A stretch of 64,000 bases of DNA. Origin: Riptortus pedestris (lineage: Eukaryota > Arthropoda > Insecta > Hemiptera > Alydidae). Positions 10,183-21,590 of this stretch are shown one piece after another. The notes under the pieces are model-generated. The model was not told where the DNA came from. It searched no databases and saw only the letters and a program-made list of their open reading frames with translations. The stretch lies in contig CM032228.1 of the NCBI GenBank assembly GCA_019009955.1, positions 206,908,501 through 206,972,500 on the forward strand, read 5' to 3'. The translations under genes and the position numbers were made by a program. The number at the start of each line of letters is the position of its first letter. Positions within the stretch are counted from its first letter, which is position 1.

Positions 10183-11445
10183 CACTTTATTCCAAGTGTT
10201 TACATAGTTTCCATGTTTGAGATATGTATATTTGATTTCTTTTAAATATAATTCATGCTATTTTTGTATTCGGAGGCTCAGGTTAGCCATGTGAGTTAAA
10301 GCGTTTGTCTTATTCTCGCATGATAAACATTGAGTGGCGAGTTCGATTCTCGGCCTGGGCAATAGGAATATATTTAGTGATCAACTCACTAAGTAAAATC
10401 CTTAGTCCCGCCCTGGATAGAAAAGGGTGGTAACCTGTAGATAACCCTCCCGAATTAGCCTAAGTTGCAAAAAGTGAACGTTAATATTAATAAATATTGT
10501 TGTATTCAGAGTTGAAAATGAAATGAAGTTATAAAGACGGATGTTACAATTGTTTTAATATTTTTGAATTATCTATCTTAATTGCACACACCCCTAAATT
10601 TCTTCATATAAGTATCATTGACTATTAATACAAAGTTGATTTTATCAAAGATCAATATTGAGATATAATTAAACTTAAGTTACTCCTCGTCAAGAAGTCG
10701 TAAGCGATAAGTCTTAATGAGTGACTTACTACAATATATACTCTCAATTGGGAGTATAATTAGTAAATTTGTTAATAATTAGTAATTTCTTCATATAAAT
10801 TTCGTAATGAACATCAGAAATGTTATACTAAAAGTCTGGTTCTGTTAATGCAGTGACAGGAGGAATGATTTAGATTAAAGCATAAGGGTTATGGACAGAG
10901 GTTTATGTTATTCATGATAAATAATGATGGGATACTTTTTAACGAACAAAACTCAAGAACATAAAAAAAGGAATAAACTCTATTTAAAAAGCAATGTTCA
11001 CATTTTTAAAATTTTTGCAAACAGCCATTTGCCTCTTGCCTCTCCAACAATACTATTTAAGAAGCCTCATCTCCTTGAAAAATTGGACAAACACTCTTTA
11101 TAATTGCAGTAACAATAATCGCAGGTTAACCATTACGCCGAATTATGACCATAAGAACGTCGTAATGAAGGAATTATTTTGATAAAATGCTAAATGAAGG
11201 TCATCTCTTGAGAACCGTTGACTACAGTTTTCACGTAGAGTAAGGAAAATGTTGATTTGGGGTGGACTTTATTCTTAAAAAAGTTCATTATTTTTTGTTT
11301 AAAAAAACCTCATTTTCCTTTGCAAACCTCAAATCCGTATAAAATACCGCACTATTCTTTCTATATTTGTGAAGGGCATTATTCCCCTATAGTATTGTCC
11401 ATGCTAGTATGCACCCCTGGATATAATTGAAGAGACTTCATCTGA
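10183..11445 (+). repeat. 1,263-bp segment, inverted copy of 19396-20658
   Basis: Read on the plus strand it is nearly the reverse complement of 19396-20658, from 'cactttattccaagtg' at the left to 'gagacttcatctga' at the right. It fills the junction between the two direct duplication units. It contains a SINE (10272-10499) and otherwise non-coding AT-rich DNA. Both arms have equal length. Confidence 0.9.
10272..10499 (+). mobile_element. tRNA-derived SINE with target duplication
   Basis: The head is tRNA-like: a 7-bp acceptor-type pairing GCTCAGG with CCTGGGC (about 10276-10282 and 10355-10361), an A-box-like 'gttagccatgtgagttaaagc', and a good B box 'gagttcgattctc'. The body carries 'agaaaagggtggtaacctgtag' and ends in 'gttgcaaaaagtgaacgttaat'. 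The 8-bp direct repeat TTGTATTC flanks it at 10264-10271 and 10500-10507. It would have been transcribed by RNA polymerase III. The same family occurs at 20342 (inverted duplicate), 29244, 34385, 41405, 61257 and 61665. Confidence 0.85.
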
Positions 11446-11465
11446 ACCTCATCGAATGAATTACC

Positions 11466-11645
11466 GAGTTTGGTAAAGATCTAGAGCGTTAACAGACAAA
11501 AATATATATATATATATATAATTTTGAACGGACCTCATTTTCCTCATCTCCTGTGTAGGATCGATGGACATTTGAAGAAATTTTTCGAAACTCGCATCAT
11601 GAGTACGACCTCAATAGCTGATTTCCTTTAAGGGAAATCTGCTAA
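11466..11645 (-). mobile_element. HINE-like repeat, copy 7 (partner of copy 3, truncated by the junction)
   Basis: Only the part from 'gagtttggtaaagatc' through the TA tract to 'aagggaaatctgctaa' is present. It keeps the palindrome TTTAAGGGAAATC better than copy 3. Confidence 0.75.
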
Positions 11646-11649
11646 CTAG

Positions 11650-11891
11650 AGTGGGGGCCAACAATTTTGTTGGGCACTAACTATTGAACCGAACTTAAAA
11701 AAACTCGGAATGTGAATTAGCAGTAATTCTTCCATGATTATAAGATATATTAAAATTTTTAGGTCCAAATGGTAGTGGGTCTGAAATGAAAAATTGTGAT
11801 ATTCCGATTCCAATTGGTTTTTCAACGGTTTTCTATAAAAATACAATCAGTCAACGATGATTTCCCGGGCACTGCCGGGTATATTAGCTAG
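11650..11891 (+). mobile_element. Helitron 3' part, unit 2
   Basis: Partner of 3220-3462. The hairpin CCCGG-GCACTG-CCGGG is followed by 'tatattagCTAG' at 11888-11891. Confidence 0.7.
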
Positions 11892-11892
11892 A

Positions 11893-12193
11893 TCGTATAT
11901 ACAAAATACTTACATTATAGATGATATTTAATTATAGTAAATGCTATCCATGATTATGATTTGAATTATTATTATCACGGTATGTCAAACAGTGAAGAGG
12001 GAATGATTAGAGACTTATTTTCATTTATTCTTCAAACCTAAAATTTGTTTTCCATAAGTCGCCCATGGGACCCTTACGGGGAAATGTGCGCCTAGACGGG
12101 AAGAGCAGTTGTACACATAGAAGCATTGCCAAAAACAAAATAAAATCTTTCCGTCTCAAATGATTTCCCGAGCGAAGCCGGGTACCTTGGCTA

Positions 12194-12194
<1 letters not shown>
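11893..12194 (+). mobile_element. Short Helitron-like element, unit 2
   Basis: Partner of 3464-3776, TC at the left and CTAG at 12191-12194, with small deletions relative to unit 1 in the A-rich run. Confidence 0.55.

Positions 12195-12255
<61 letters not shown>
12195..12255. repeat. (TA)n microsatellite, unit 2
   Basis: Partner of 3777-3845, shorter. Confidence 0.95.
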
Positions 12256-12448
12256 GGAAACATGGAGGATGCCCTTGAATGCTTCCGGTAGCTAAGATAG
12301 GCAGGTCCCCACCCCTCAGCACGCCATATATTAAATGTAAATACGTCCTTATTATCAACAATAACAATGGCATAGAAAATGCAGGTATTTTAACTAAAGG
12401 TAAAAAGTAAAGTCGAAAGTTTTTAAGCTAGTAGAGTTTGAATAAATT
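12256..12448. other. Unassigned, unit 2
   Basis: Partner of 3846-4040. Nothing recognised. Confidence 0.4.
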
Positions 12449-13145
12449 CATCACCCAGGGGCTGCGGTAACTAACCAGATTACCCACCTGCGTCACGTAT
12501 TTGCATTGATCTCCTTAGGTAAAAGTTCAATGAGAACAATATTAGTTATTTAGGCTTCAAATAAAGTGATTCATAATATAAGAGCTTATTGTTGGTCTGA
12601 CATGGAGTGGGGGTTTACTGAAGGCCGAAAACTAAAAACGCATATAACCCAATTAATATCAACCCTCCAACCGCAGGCGACGCGACGTGGAAATAGCGTT
12701 CTGCTTATTTGGTTTATTTTTGCGGGCCACGCTATATCCGCGTCGCACGCAATTTGTTTGAATGTAGTCAGCGGGAAACGTTTATTTACCGGCAAAACGT
12801 TTACCATGGGAATTTGAAAAAAGGTTTACCATGAAATTTGACAGAAAAAAAGAAAATCGGTCCGCGGCTGGAGGGTTAAAGATAATGAAAACATGTGCAG
12901 TCACACATTTATAGAACAATAAATTTTCAATAAGATTGGTTCTATACAATTTTTCGGTGAGATGCATAGTAACGGAGATATTAGGAATTTTTGAAATTCC
13001 TATTGATCTTTATATTTACAATTTGGAACGAACCTCATTTTAGTCATCGACTAGGTAGGATTGATGGGCATTTGATGAATTTTTTCGAAAATCGCGTCAT
13101 GAGTATAATCTCAGTAGCTGATTTCCCATAAGCGAAATCTACTAT
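12449..13145 (-). mobile_element. Degenerate HINE-like repeat, copy 8
   Basis: Partner of copy 4, with the same inserted text and the same loss of the (TA)n array, so both defects predate the duplication. Confidence 0.6.
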
Positions 13146-13400
13146 AAAGAGGCCTGAAATTAAAAATAGTGATATTTCGTTTTTTATTGGTTTTTCGTCA
13201 AATGTTAACATAACAAAAGTTGTTTATTTAGTTATTTAGAGTAACTTACTTTTGTTATATATATTTGTTTCGTATACCGAATTATAAACGAGATATACGC
13301 TAAAACCTATAGCGGAAGCGAACAATTTTCTTTGGCACAAAAGACTAAACCAAACTAAATAAAACTCGGTATGTGTATTAGCACTAACGCCTTCATAAAG
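13146..13400 (+). mobile_element. Helitron internal fragment, unit 2
   Basis: Partner of 4744-5000. Confidence 0.55.
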
Positions 13401-14345
13401 GTATTAAAACCAATCCTGTAGAAGAATAAATGTCTTAAATTTATCGATCTATTTTTCCGCTATCGCCTTGTAATAAGGAGCTATTTGTAATTTTTCTTTT
13501 TAACCATAAGTAAACCCCCTCTTATACTCTTTTGAATTTTATTGTAAGCCATTATATAACTGAACATCCCATTGACAGTGTATATGTAAAGTCATGTGTT
13601 AATGAGTGTTTTAACTTTGGGATAATTATTGAATAGAATGTGCAGATGACGTCCTCAGCACTGAGATGGCAGAGATCTCTTAGCTCTAGAAAATAGCTGC
13701 TTAGCTTAGACAGCCCATGCGGGCTTTTAAACCTGTGCATTAAAAGCATACTTCCAGCCGATCCCAAGAAAAAAAATAATCAGATTATCGAGTGAAATTT
13801 ATTGCCACTCAATATTTCAAGAGCTCCTCTAAGTCAAATTAATGTTAATATTTTAACTTTTAAACCGTTTGAAAAACATTTTCACTAACTGACTTAATAT
13901 AATTAGTTTATAATTGGCCGTAAGCGCAAAAGCAATTTCATGTAATGTAATTATCTTCCATTTGCCAGAAACAAGAAAGTGCTCATTTTCACTTGGAGGC
14001 AATATTTAGGTGTTCATTTTATATTTAGCTACTTGATCAGACACTTTATAAATATCGATTATTTTGTGAATAAAACCGAGGTAATCCAAATAAATAAAAC
14101 CCTAGGGTTTGTCTGATATTCTATTAAAATTTCGCGAGGTAAATTGTTTTCAAGTTCAAGAGCATTTTAAGAACCAAATCAGAATCCAAAATCTTGTTTG
14201 TCTGTCTGTCCGACCGAAACATACATTTTTCAAAATCTTCCTTAATGAAGGTTTAAGCAGAAAGGCGTACTAAACAAATTGTATATAGAATATATTTTTC
14301 TGTCCTAGTACGTTGTTTTGATTTATGAATTACGAATTTAGGAAG
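13401..14345. other. Unassigned, unit 2
   Basis: Partner of 5001-5935. No coding evidence. Confidence 0.4.
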
Positions 14346-14897
14346 ATTTCACTTTAGGGAAATCAGCTATTGATGTCGTACTCATGAAGCGGTTTTCGAA
14401 TTTTAGAAAAATTTCTTCAAATATCCATCGATCCTACCCAGGAGATGGCGAAAATGAGGTCCGTACAAAACTACATAAATATATATATTTGTCTGTTAAC
14501 ACTCTAGTGGGCACAATTTTTGTTTAACCGTCACCAAACTCGGTATTTAATCGTTTTATGTAAAAAGGAAGATCAAGTTCGTTAACGGCTGAAATCGGAC
14601 TAATGGGAGAGGGGGTTTAGAGGGGGGGAATTTAAAAAAATCGAAATATCTACATTACATTATATAGAACCGATGTTATTGGAAATTAAATTTACTATAA
14701 ATATTGTTATATACATTAATTCTCTATCTTGAATATTCTATATTTGCATTTTTATAAAGTGTAACGGACGAGCTATGGTCGTTTCTATTCGTTCCCGCCG
14801 TAAGCTAGTTTGGCCGTCTCCATAACTGTTCGGCACTCGTATAGAGATTTCTCTATTGTATAACTGGGAAATCTGCTTAGTTTACCGAGGGACTTTT
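14346..14897 (+). mobile_element. HINE-like repeat, copy 9 (terminal hairpin deleted)
   Basis: Partner of copy 5. The text goes from 'gcttagtttaccgag' straight to 'ggactttttctag', so the hairpin present in unit 1 has been removed here. Confidence 0.75.
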
Positions 14898-15779
14898 TCT
14901 AGTTTAATTAGTAACTCAACCCGAAAAGGGAAAATAACACAACTAAATGATTACTTATTAGCAATTTCCGATCACGATCTCATAACTCTATTGCATTAAA
15001 GCAGAATTCAGAATAATAATTTTATCATTTTTTTCGGCTAAGGTGATGGAGTCGATTTTGATTTATATGATCGTATGAACGGCACATACTTCATCAATAT
15101 TCGCCCAACAGCCAGTACATGCGTAACACGCTGAAATTTAATGAAAGTGAAGGGATTATAGAGTGTTAGTAAAAATCCAATCTACATATTGTACTTGAAG
15201 GGAAACAATTATAATTTCGTATCATTAAAGGATAAAAGCTATGCTAAACAAAAGTTTGTCCGATTTCTCCTTTTTATTTCATGGGTAAAATAAAAGAAAA
15301 AACCTATTGTTTACAAACATTTTAATTAAATAAATTATTTAGTAGAAATTATGCTCCAATAGACAAATTTTAAGTGGAATATTCAGCCAAGAATAGGGTA
15401 TTTTTTTAGTTCGATTTATTTATATAAAATGTAATAGTGTACTTCACTTAGTCTTTTGGACACTACTCCAGGACTTGCTTCCAGCCACGCATTCCATTTA
15501 TCTTTCCTCACTATTCCTAAAAAGTGTCCTTATCATTCCTGTGATGGTTGTTCTTAGCTTGTTAATTATCTTCATTGATACGAGCCCAAGTTTCGCAGTC
15601 ATTAGATATTGTTGGAAAGAAAATACTTTTCCCTAGTATTTTTCTGCTGTAGAACGAGACATTTTTTTTATATTTTCACAGGGCTTTCGAGCCGCATGTA
15701 TATTCTCCTGTTGATATCCTGTTATTGACCGAATAGACTAATCTTTAAATTTCTTCGGGAAACCATTTCTATATCAAAA
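14898..15779. other. Unassigned, unit 2
   Basis: Partner of 6496-7363. No recognised feature. Confidence 0.4.
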
Positions 15780-16322
15780 GTCCGTCACGCAGGGGCTGCG
15801 TAAACTAAGCAGATTTCCCACGTGTAGTTATACAATAGAGAAATTTCACGAGAGCCGAAGAGTTAAGAAAACAGGCCGACCTAGCTTTTGGCGGGAAACT
15901 CACTCTCAACCGTTAGCCACCCCGATTTCATAAAATTGCAAATATCTCGGTTAATATGCAAGATAGAGAATAAATGTATATAACAATATTTATAGTACAT
16001 TTAATTTGCAATAAGATTGATTCTATACAATTTTTCCATTCGACGTATAGTAACGGAGATATTTCAAATTTAAAAAAATCCCCCCCTCCCACTGGTCCGA
16101 TTTCAGCCGATAACAAACTTGATCTTTCTTTTTACATAAAACGACTAAATATCGAGTTTGGTAACGATCAAACAAAAATTACGACCGCTAGAGCGGTAAC
16201 AGACAAATATATATACAGTTTTGAACGGACCTCATTTTGCGTTCTACTTAGTAGGATCGATGGACATTTGAAGAAAAATGTTGAAAACTCCGTCATGAGT
16301 ACAACCTCATTAGCTGATTCCC
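15780..16322 (-). mobile_element. HINE-like repeat, copy 10
   Basis: Partner of copy 6, with the consensus hairpin ACGCAGGGGCTGCGT retained. The 120-codon plus frame across it is a repeat translation, not a gene. Confidence 0.75.
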
Positions 16323-16805
16323 CTGTTTTTTTCTAAGATATATTCCTCAAAAGAAACTCACAGGTATCTATAATTGAGATATCTGGATATAAGATATTTT
16401 GGACATATTAATAAATAATATTCCACTCAAACGGGCCTGTAATATTATTGTGCATGTCCTGCATCTTGTAGAATTTGTAAATAAATAATTTACAATTAGT
16501 AACTTCTCTCTGATACGCCTAAAAAAAAATGTAGCGTTTTATAGGTAATACTATTTAGGTATGTGAAGTGAGGGAGGGAGTTGACCCATATTTCGAAGGG
16601 CAGGCTGGGCCTGCGCGAAACACACTTACCGCTTCACCGTTTCAATAAACACTTAAAAACTTCACAAAGCCACCCTCACCCCTCTGATATAAAACAGGAC
16701 CACCTCACTCACCTAGATCATGTCCAGCAGTACTCAGAGCGGATTTGTTTTTCATTTTAGCATATTATCCTATTTTCTCGATCTTCAACATCTGTTCCCC
16801 ATTTT
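16323..16805. other. Unassigned, unit 2
   Basis: Partner of 7914-8400. No recognised feature. Confidence 0.4.
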
Positions 16806-16806
16806 T

Positions 16807-16874
<68 letters not shown>
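16806..16874. repeat. (GA)n microsatellite, unit 2
   Basis: Partner of 8401-8464; uninterrupted here. Confidence 0.95.
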
Positions 16875-16878
<4 letters not shown>

Positions 16879-17255
16879 ACAAAAACACTGAAAACAGATA
16901 AAATCTCAGTTTGGATTCGAGTTAGAGAAGCATATGTATAATAATTGTAAAAGTTAATATTTACAACAAGAAGAGTTACTTTTTTCATTCCGCCTAACAA
17001 TAATGGATATATTTAAAAAGTGTTATTTTTGCCCCTTCTATAACCCCCCTCCCCTATGAAAACTGTCTTATTTAAGCTTGAAGTAAGACGACCCGTTATA
17101 TATTAGCTTGCGCCAAATATAAATTGATCAGGAGTGGGAATTTACAAAAGAATAAAAAATGTAAATATCTCGATCAATTTTAGACTTAAAAACAATTGTA
17201 TGGAATAACAATTGTTGGTAATTAACGATATAACTCCTAACTAAATCATTGGGCT

Positions 17256-18172
17256 AGAATCAGGCTTGGATTTTGGGTCAACTCATATTATGAAGTCAAC
17301 CGTTCAGTGGTTGTGTAAAATATTATCAATGGGCAGAGAAAGATACCCTAGGATCTGCTATAATTGGCTCCTATTATTAGATCAGAGTCCCACAAATGTT
17401 ATCAGATTTAATTGGGTACCTCAAATTAAAAACCTACCAAACTCTTTAAATTTCATTGACATAACTCAAGACAAAAACTTAATTAAATTACATATTAGCT
17501 CAATAGTAGAAGCATACCAAAGTAAATTACTTTCTATAGACCTTGAAAAACTACAAATTTGAAATTATAGTCCGTTACAAAAGACAATTTTCACAACTCC
17601 CGGTTCACCGCAAGAATTTCTATTGGTTCTACTATTGGTTTGCCATTCCAAATTGTAAAAACCATTGGTCAGCTAAGAACATCCAGCAGCTATTGTATAA
17701 AGTTATCAATGAAAAATGTATACTATAATATTAACCCTAAAGAAATTTGCACATTGCGTAATTTAAATATGAATGAGGACATTTATCATATAATGCTCTC
17801 CTTTCAGAGAACAGTATTTACCATTCATCAAACAGCCAGCTGATAATTCACAACTACATAATATTCTAAATAATGCTACTAGAGAAGTATATATTAAAAT
17901 TTTTAAATATTTAAGAAATAGTTTCAAACTTCACGAATCTTATCTGAGTTAACATTACTGAATTTCTCTTCTTCTCTTAATTGTTTTTTTTGTTTATTTA
18001 GTATTGTTATACCTATTTATTAGTAAATTCTTGTCAGTTATACTCAATTCTAGTTTGTAAAAATATGTTTAAATATAAGCTACTAACATAGAAAAACTAA
18101 CCTCATTTTATAAGGCAAACTCCTTGCTATAAGGAAAATCCTTGTAAGCAATAAATAAAATAAAAAAAAATT
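17256..18172 (+). pseudogene. LINE 3' fragment, unit 2
   Basis: Partner of 8842-9752, with the same 98-codon frame (17266-17562) and the same defects. The C-terminal coding stretch reads better here: 'REVYIKIFKYLRNSFKL' runs into a stop near 17950, where unit 1 has a 2-bp deletion. A 3'UTR and A-rich tail follow. Confidence 0.7.
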
Positions 18173-18255
18173 AATGGTATAATATCAGTCGTTACACATT
18201 ATTTTTCATGATAACGGAGATATTTCGAATTTCCGTCCCCCCCCCCAAAAAAAAC

Positions 18256-18269
18256 GACAATATATATAT

Positions 18270-18345
<76 letters not shown>
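18256..18345. repeat. (TA)n microsatellite at a Helitron 5' end, unit 2
   Basis: Imperfect TA array with phase breaks, longer than the unit 1 partner at 9858-9921. Confidence 0.9.
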
Positions 18346-18348
<3 letters not shown>

Positions 18349-19267
18349 GTAACCTCTGTCTGTATCATAGACACCATAACTGAATTTTGTTTCTTTGGTG
18401 TCTGTTTGTTTGTTTGTTACCTTTTCACGCATAAACGGCTGAACCGAATTTTATGAAAATTAGTATGTATATTACTACTAACCCAACATAGACTTTAGGC
18501 TATGTTAATGTTCTCTGAGACGAACAGGAGTGGGGTTTATAAGGGAGGGCTGAAATTAAAAGTACCAATATTTCGTTTCCTAATGCATTTCCGGCAATTA
18601 TGCACATAACAAAAAGTTGTTTATTTTGTTATTTGGAGTAACTTTGGTTATATACACTTTTGTCGTATACCTAAGTATAAATGAGTTATACGTTAAAAAC
18701 TACTGCGGAAGTGAACAATTTTATTTGGCACAAAAAACTCAACCGAACTAAACCAAACTCGGTATGTGAATTAGCAATAACACCTTCCTTATAATAAGCC
18801 ATACTAACATTTCTAGGGACGGGCAAGAGTGGGGGTTATAAGGGAGGCCTGAAATTAAATATAGTGATATTTCGTTTCCTATTGGGGTTTCGGCAAATAT
18901 GCACATAACAAAAGTTGTTTATTTTGTTATTTAGAGAAATTTGCTCAACAATTCTTTTCAATATAACTACCAGCTACCACACCTGGAAAAATTAATTCAA
19001 ATGTATGTTAATATTTTGTCCTTAATAATTCAAATCTATGCATAATGCACAGGAAACGGGAAATATGACAATATGAAGGACAGTGAAGTCTTACATAAAA
19101 AATTAATTTTATTATTAACAAATCCACGGAAACGACGGGTATTAAACCTAAACACTGGGACGGGTAAATGTCAAAATATTGTGCAAAGTAAAGCCTTGCC
19201 AAAAAAAAAAACCCATCACCATTCAGCCTTAAATGAATTCCCGAGCGAAGCCGGGTATCTGAGCTAG
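18346..19267 (+). mobile_element. Non-autonomous Helitron, nearly complete
   Basis: The 5' text 'gtctgtttgtttgtttgtta' with 'cacgcataaacggctgaaccg' is Helitron-like. Two internally similar blocks follow (about 18600-18780 and 18840-18950). The 3' end is the hairpin CCCG-AGCGAAGC-CGGG followed by 'tatctgagCTAG' (19264-19267) and a T. The exact 5' TC is hidden by the TA array. There is no Rep/helicase frame, so it depends on a helper elsewhere. It is the best reference copy in the window for the broken Helitron pieces at 2470, 4744, 9922, 11650 and 13146. Confidence 0.8.
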
Positions 19268-19286
19268 TATATATATATATAGATAG

Positions 19287-19319
<33 letters not shown>

Positions 19320-19395
19320 AGTATAATTTTAAATAAACCTCGTCATCTCCCTGTTTGGATTGTCATTAGCTAATCCCCCTTTGTTGATCACACTC
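19268..19395 (-). mobile_element. TA tract and degenerate HINE-like end
   Basis: An imperfect TA/GATA tract is followed by 'aaataaacctcgtcatctccc' and 'cattagctaatcccc', the distal end of the dominant repeat in degenerate form. Confidence 0.4.
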
Positions 19396-20658
19396 TCAGA
19401 TGAAGTCTCTTCAATTATATCCAGGGGTGCATACTAGCATGGACAATACTATAGGGGTATAATGCCCTTCACAAATATAGAAAGAATATGGAGGTATTTT
19501 ATACGGATTTGACGTTTGTAAAAGAAAACGAGTTTTTTTTTTCAAACAAAAAATAATGAACGTTTTTAAGAATAAAATCCACCCTAAATCAACATCTTCT
19601 ACGTGAAATCTGTTGTAAACGGTTCTCAAGAGATGACCTACATTTAGCATTTTATTAATATATATAATCCTTTCATTACGACGTTCTCATGGTCATAATT
19701 CGGTGTAATCGTTAACCTGCGATTATTCTTACTGCAATTATAAAGAGTAATTGTCCAATTTTTCAAGGACATGAGGCTTCATAAATAGTATTGTTAGAGA
19801 GGTAAGAGACTAATGGGTGTTTGCAAAATTTTTAAAAATGTGAGCATTGTTTTTTAATGAGAGTTTATTCCTTTTTTAATGTTATTGGTTTTCGTTCACT
19901 AAAAAGTATCCCATCATTATTTATCATGAATAACATAAATCTCTGTCCATAACCCTTATGCTTTAATCTAAATCATTTCTCCTGTCACTGCATTAACAGA
20001 ACCAGACTTTTAGTATTACATTTCTGATGTTCATTACGAAATTTATATGAATAAATTACTAATTATTAACAAATTTACTAATTATACTCCCAATTGAGAG
20101 TATATATTGTAGTAAGTCACTCATTAAGACTTATCGCTTACGACTTCTTGACGAGGAGTAACTTAAGTTTAATTATATCTCAATATTGATCTTTGATAAA
20201 ATCAACTTTGTATTAATAGTCAATGATACTTATATGAAGAAATTTAGGGGTGTGTGCAATTAAGATAGATAATTCAAAAAGATTAAAACAATTGTAACAT
20301 CTGTCTTTATAACTTCATTTCATTTTCAACTCTGAATACAACAATATTTATTAATATTAACGTTCACTTTTTGCAACTTAGGCTAATTCGGGAGGGTTAT
20401 CTACAGGTTACCACCCTTTTCTATCCAGGGCGGGACTAAGGATTTTACTTAGTGAGTTGATCACTAAATATATTCCTATTGCCCAGGCCGAGAATCGAAC
20501 TCGCCACTCAATGTTTATCATGCGAGAATAAGACAAACGCTTTAACTCACATGGCTAACCTGAGCCTCCGAATACAAAAATAGCATGAATTATATTTAAA
20601 AGAAATCAAATATACATATCTCAAACATGGAAACTATGTAAACACTTGGAATAAAGTG
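19396..20658 (-). repeat. 1,263-bp segment, other arm of the inverted repeat
   Basis: Reverse complement of 10183-11445 with scattered differences. This arm is probably the source, because the neighbouring Helitron is complete on this side, while the other arm sits at a duplication junction. The 79-codon minus frame at 19411-19650 has no known motif and is not kept as one frame in the other arm. Confidence 0.9.
20342..20569 (-). mobile_element. tRNA-derived SINE, inverted duplicate
   Basis: Reverse-complement partner of the SINE at 10272-10499, with the same flanking 8-bp repeat (GAATACAA on this strand, at 20334-20341 and 20570-20577). It is a copy made by the segmental event, not an independent insertion. 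Confidence 0.85.
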
Positions 20659-21590
20659 AGACAATAGTGAAAATATAAATATTGAAGAACCTTACTACTA
20701 CTTAAAAAACGAAGGTACATGCTAAAAATGTTGACGTAACTTATAATAAAACGGCCCTCGAGGACCATGCTTTAAAATATAGACGCATTTTTCATTTTCA
20801 CAAAGTAATGACTTTGAATAACGAAAGAAAATAAATTAAATGAAAAATTAAATATAATATACATATAGTGATGTCGTCTATTTAACTATTAATACCTTTT
20901 TAACTTTTCTTTTACTGTATTTTGTTCAAAAAATAAACTGAGTCCATATTATATATAAAACCTAGTTAATAAAAATAAATAAAACACTGGAATTAAACTC
21001 TTAAATAGAAATAGACTGAAAGAAAACCATAAATATTACATGATAGAAAGTGTATTTTCAAAACTAAACAGTTCTATCTTTCCAGCTTACTGTCACATTA
21101 ATAAACGAGGAAAATTGTAACTTTGTTTTTAATTATAGTTGTACAACTGCTGAACTTATCAAAGGCCTTTTGGCATTTTCTCCCGTTTTCCTTATCGACA
21201 TAATCATTTCATAAATAGTTCATAAACATTTACCTACTCTGTTTCTTTTTTTTGAATAAATATATATAACATTATTATTTTGGTGGACGACTATCCAAAT
21301 ATTACTTTTTTATGTTCTGCTTCTCTGGGTCAAATGAACACTTCCATTTCAGCTCATTTAAATTCATTTATGAGTTAAACGTTCGTAGCCTTTTAACTAC
21401 TCCTTTTTAAAGGACTAACATTTAGTAATATATAAAAATTCATATTTAAAAACAATAACAATATTAAAACATATCTGTTGAAAAGAAGTGTGCGTATTAT
21501 ATATATAGTGTGTGTGTGTGAACGCGAGCGATTAAATAAGTCTAGATTGTGAAATTTGATTTTCATAGCATGTCCTTTCAAACAGAAGTG
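20659..21590. other. No recognisable feature
   Basis: AT-rich unique sequence. A 62-codon minus frame (21393-21581) has no motif. Confidence 0.5.

Larger units (their letters stand above)
11466..18599 (+). repeat. Large direct duplication, unit 2
   Basis: Second copy of 3015-10173. The left edge lies inside a HINE-like element, starting at 'ccgagtttggtaaagatc', with a 20-bp loss just after the edge. The right edge is only where unit 1 breaks off; unit 2 continues through an intact Helitron 3' end at 19267. Confidence 0.92.

Noticed and set aside
10276..10362. Functional tRNA gene
   Set aside because: The anticodon arm does not form properly and the sequence continues into a SINE body flanked by a target duplication.
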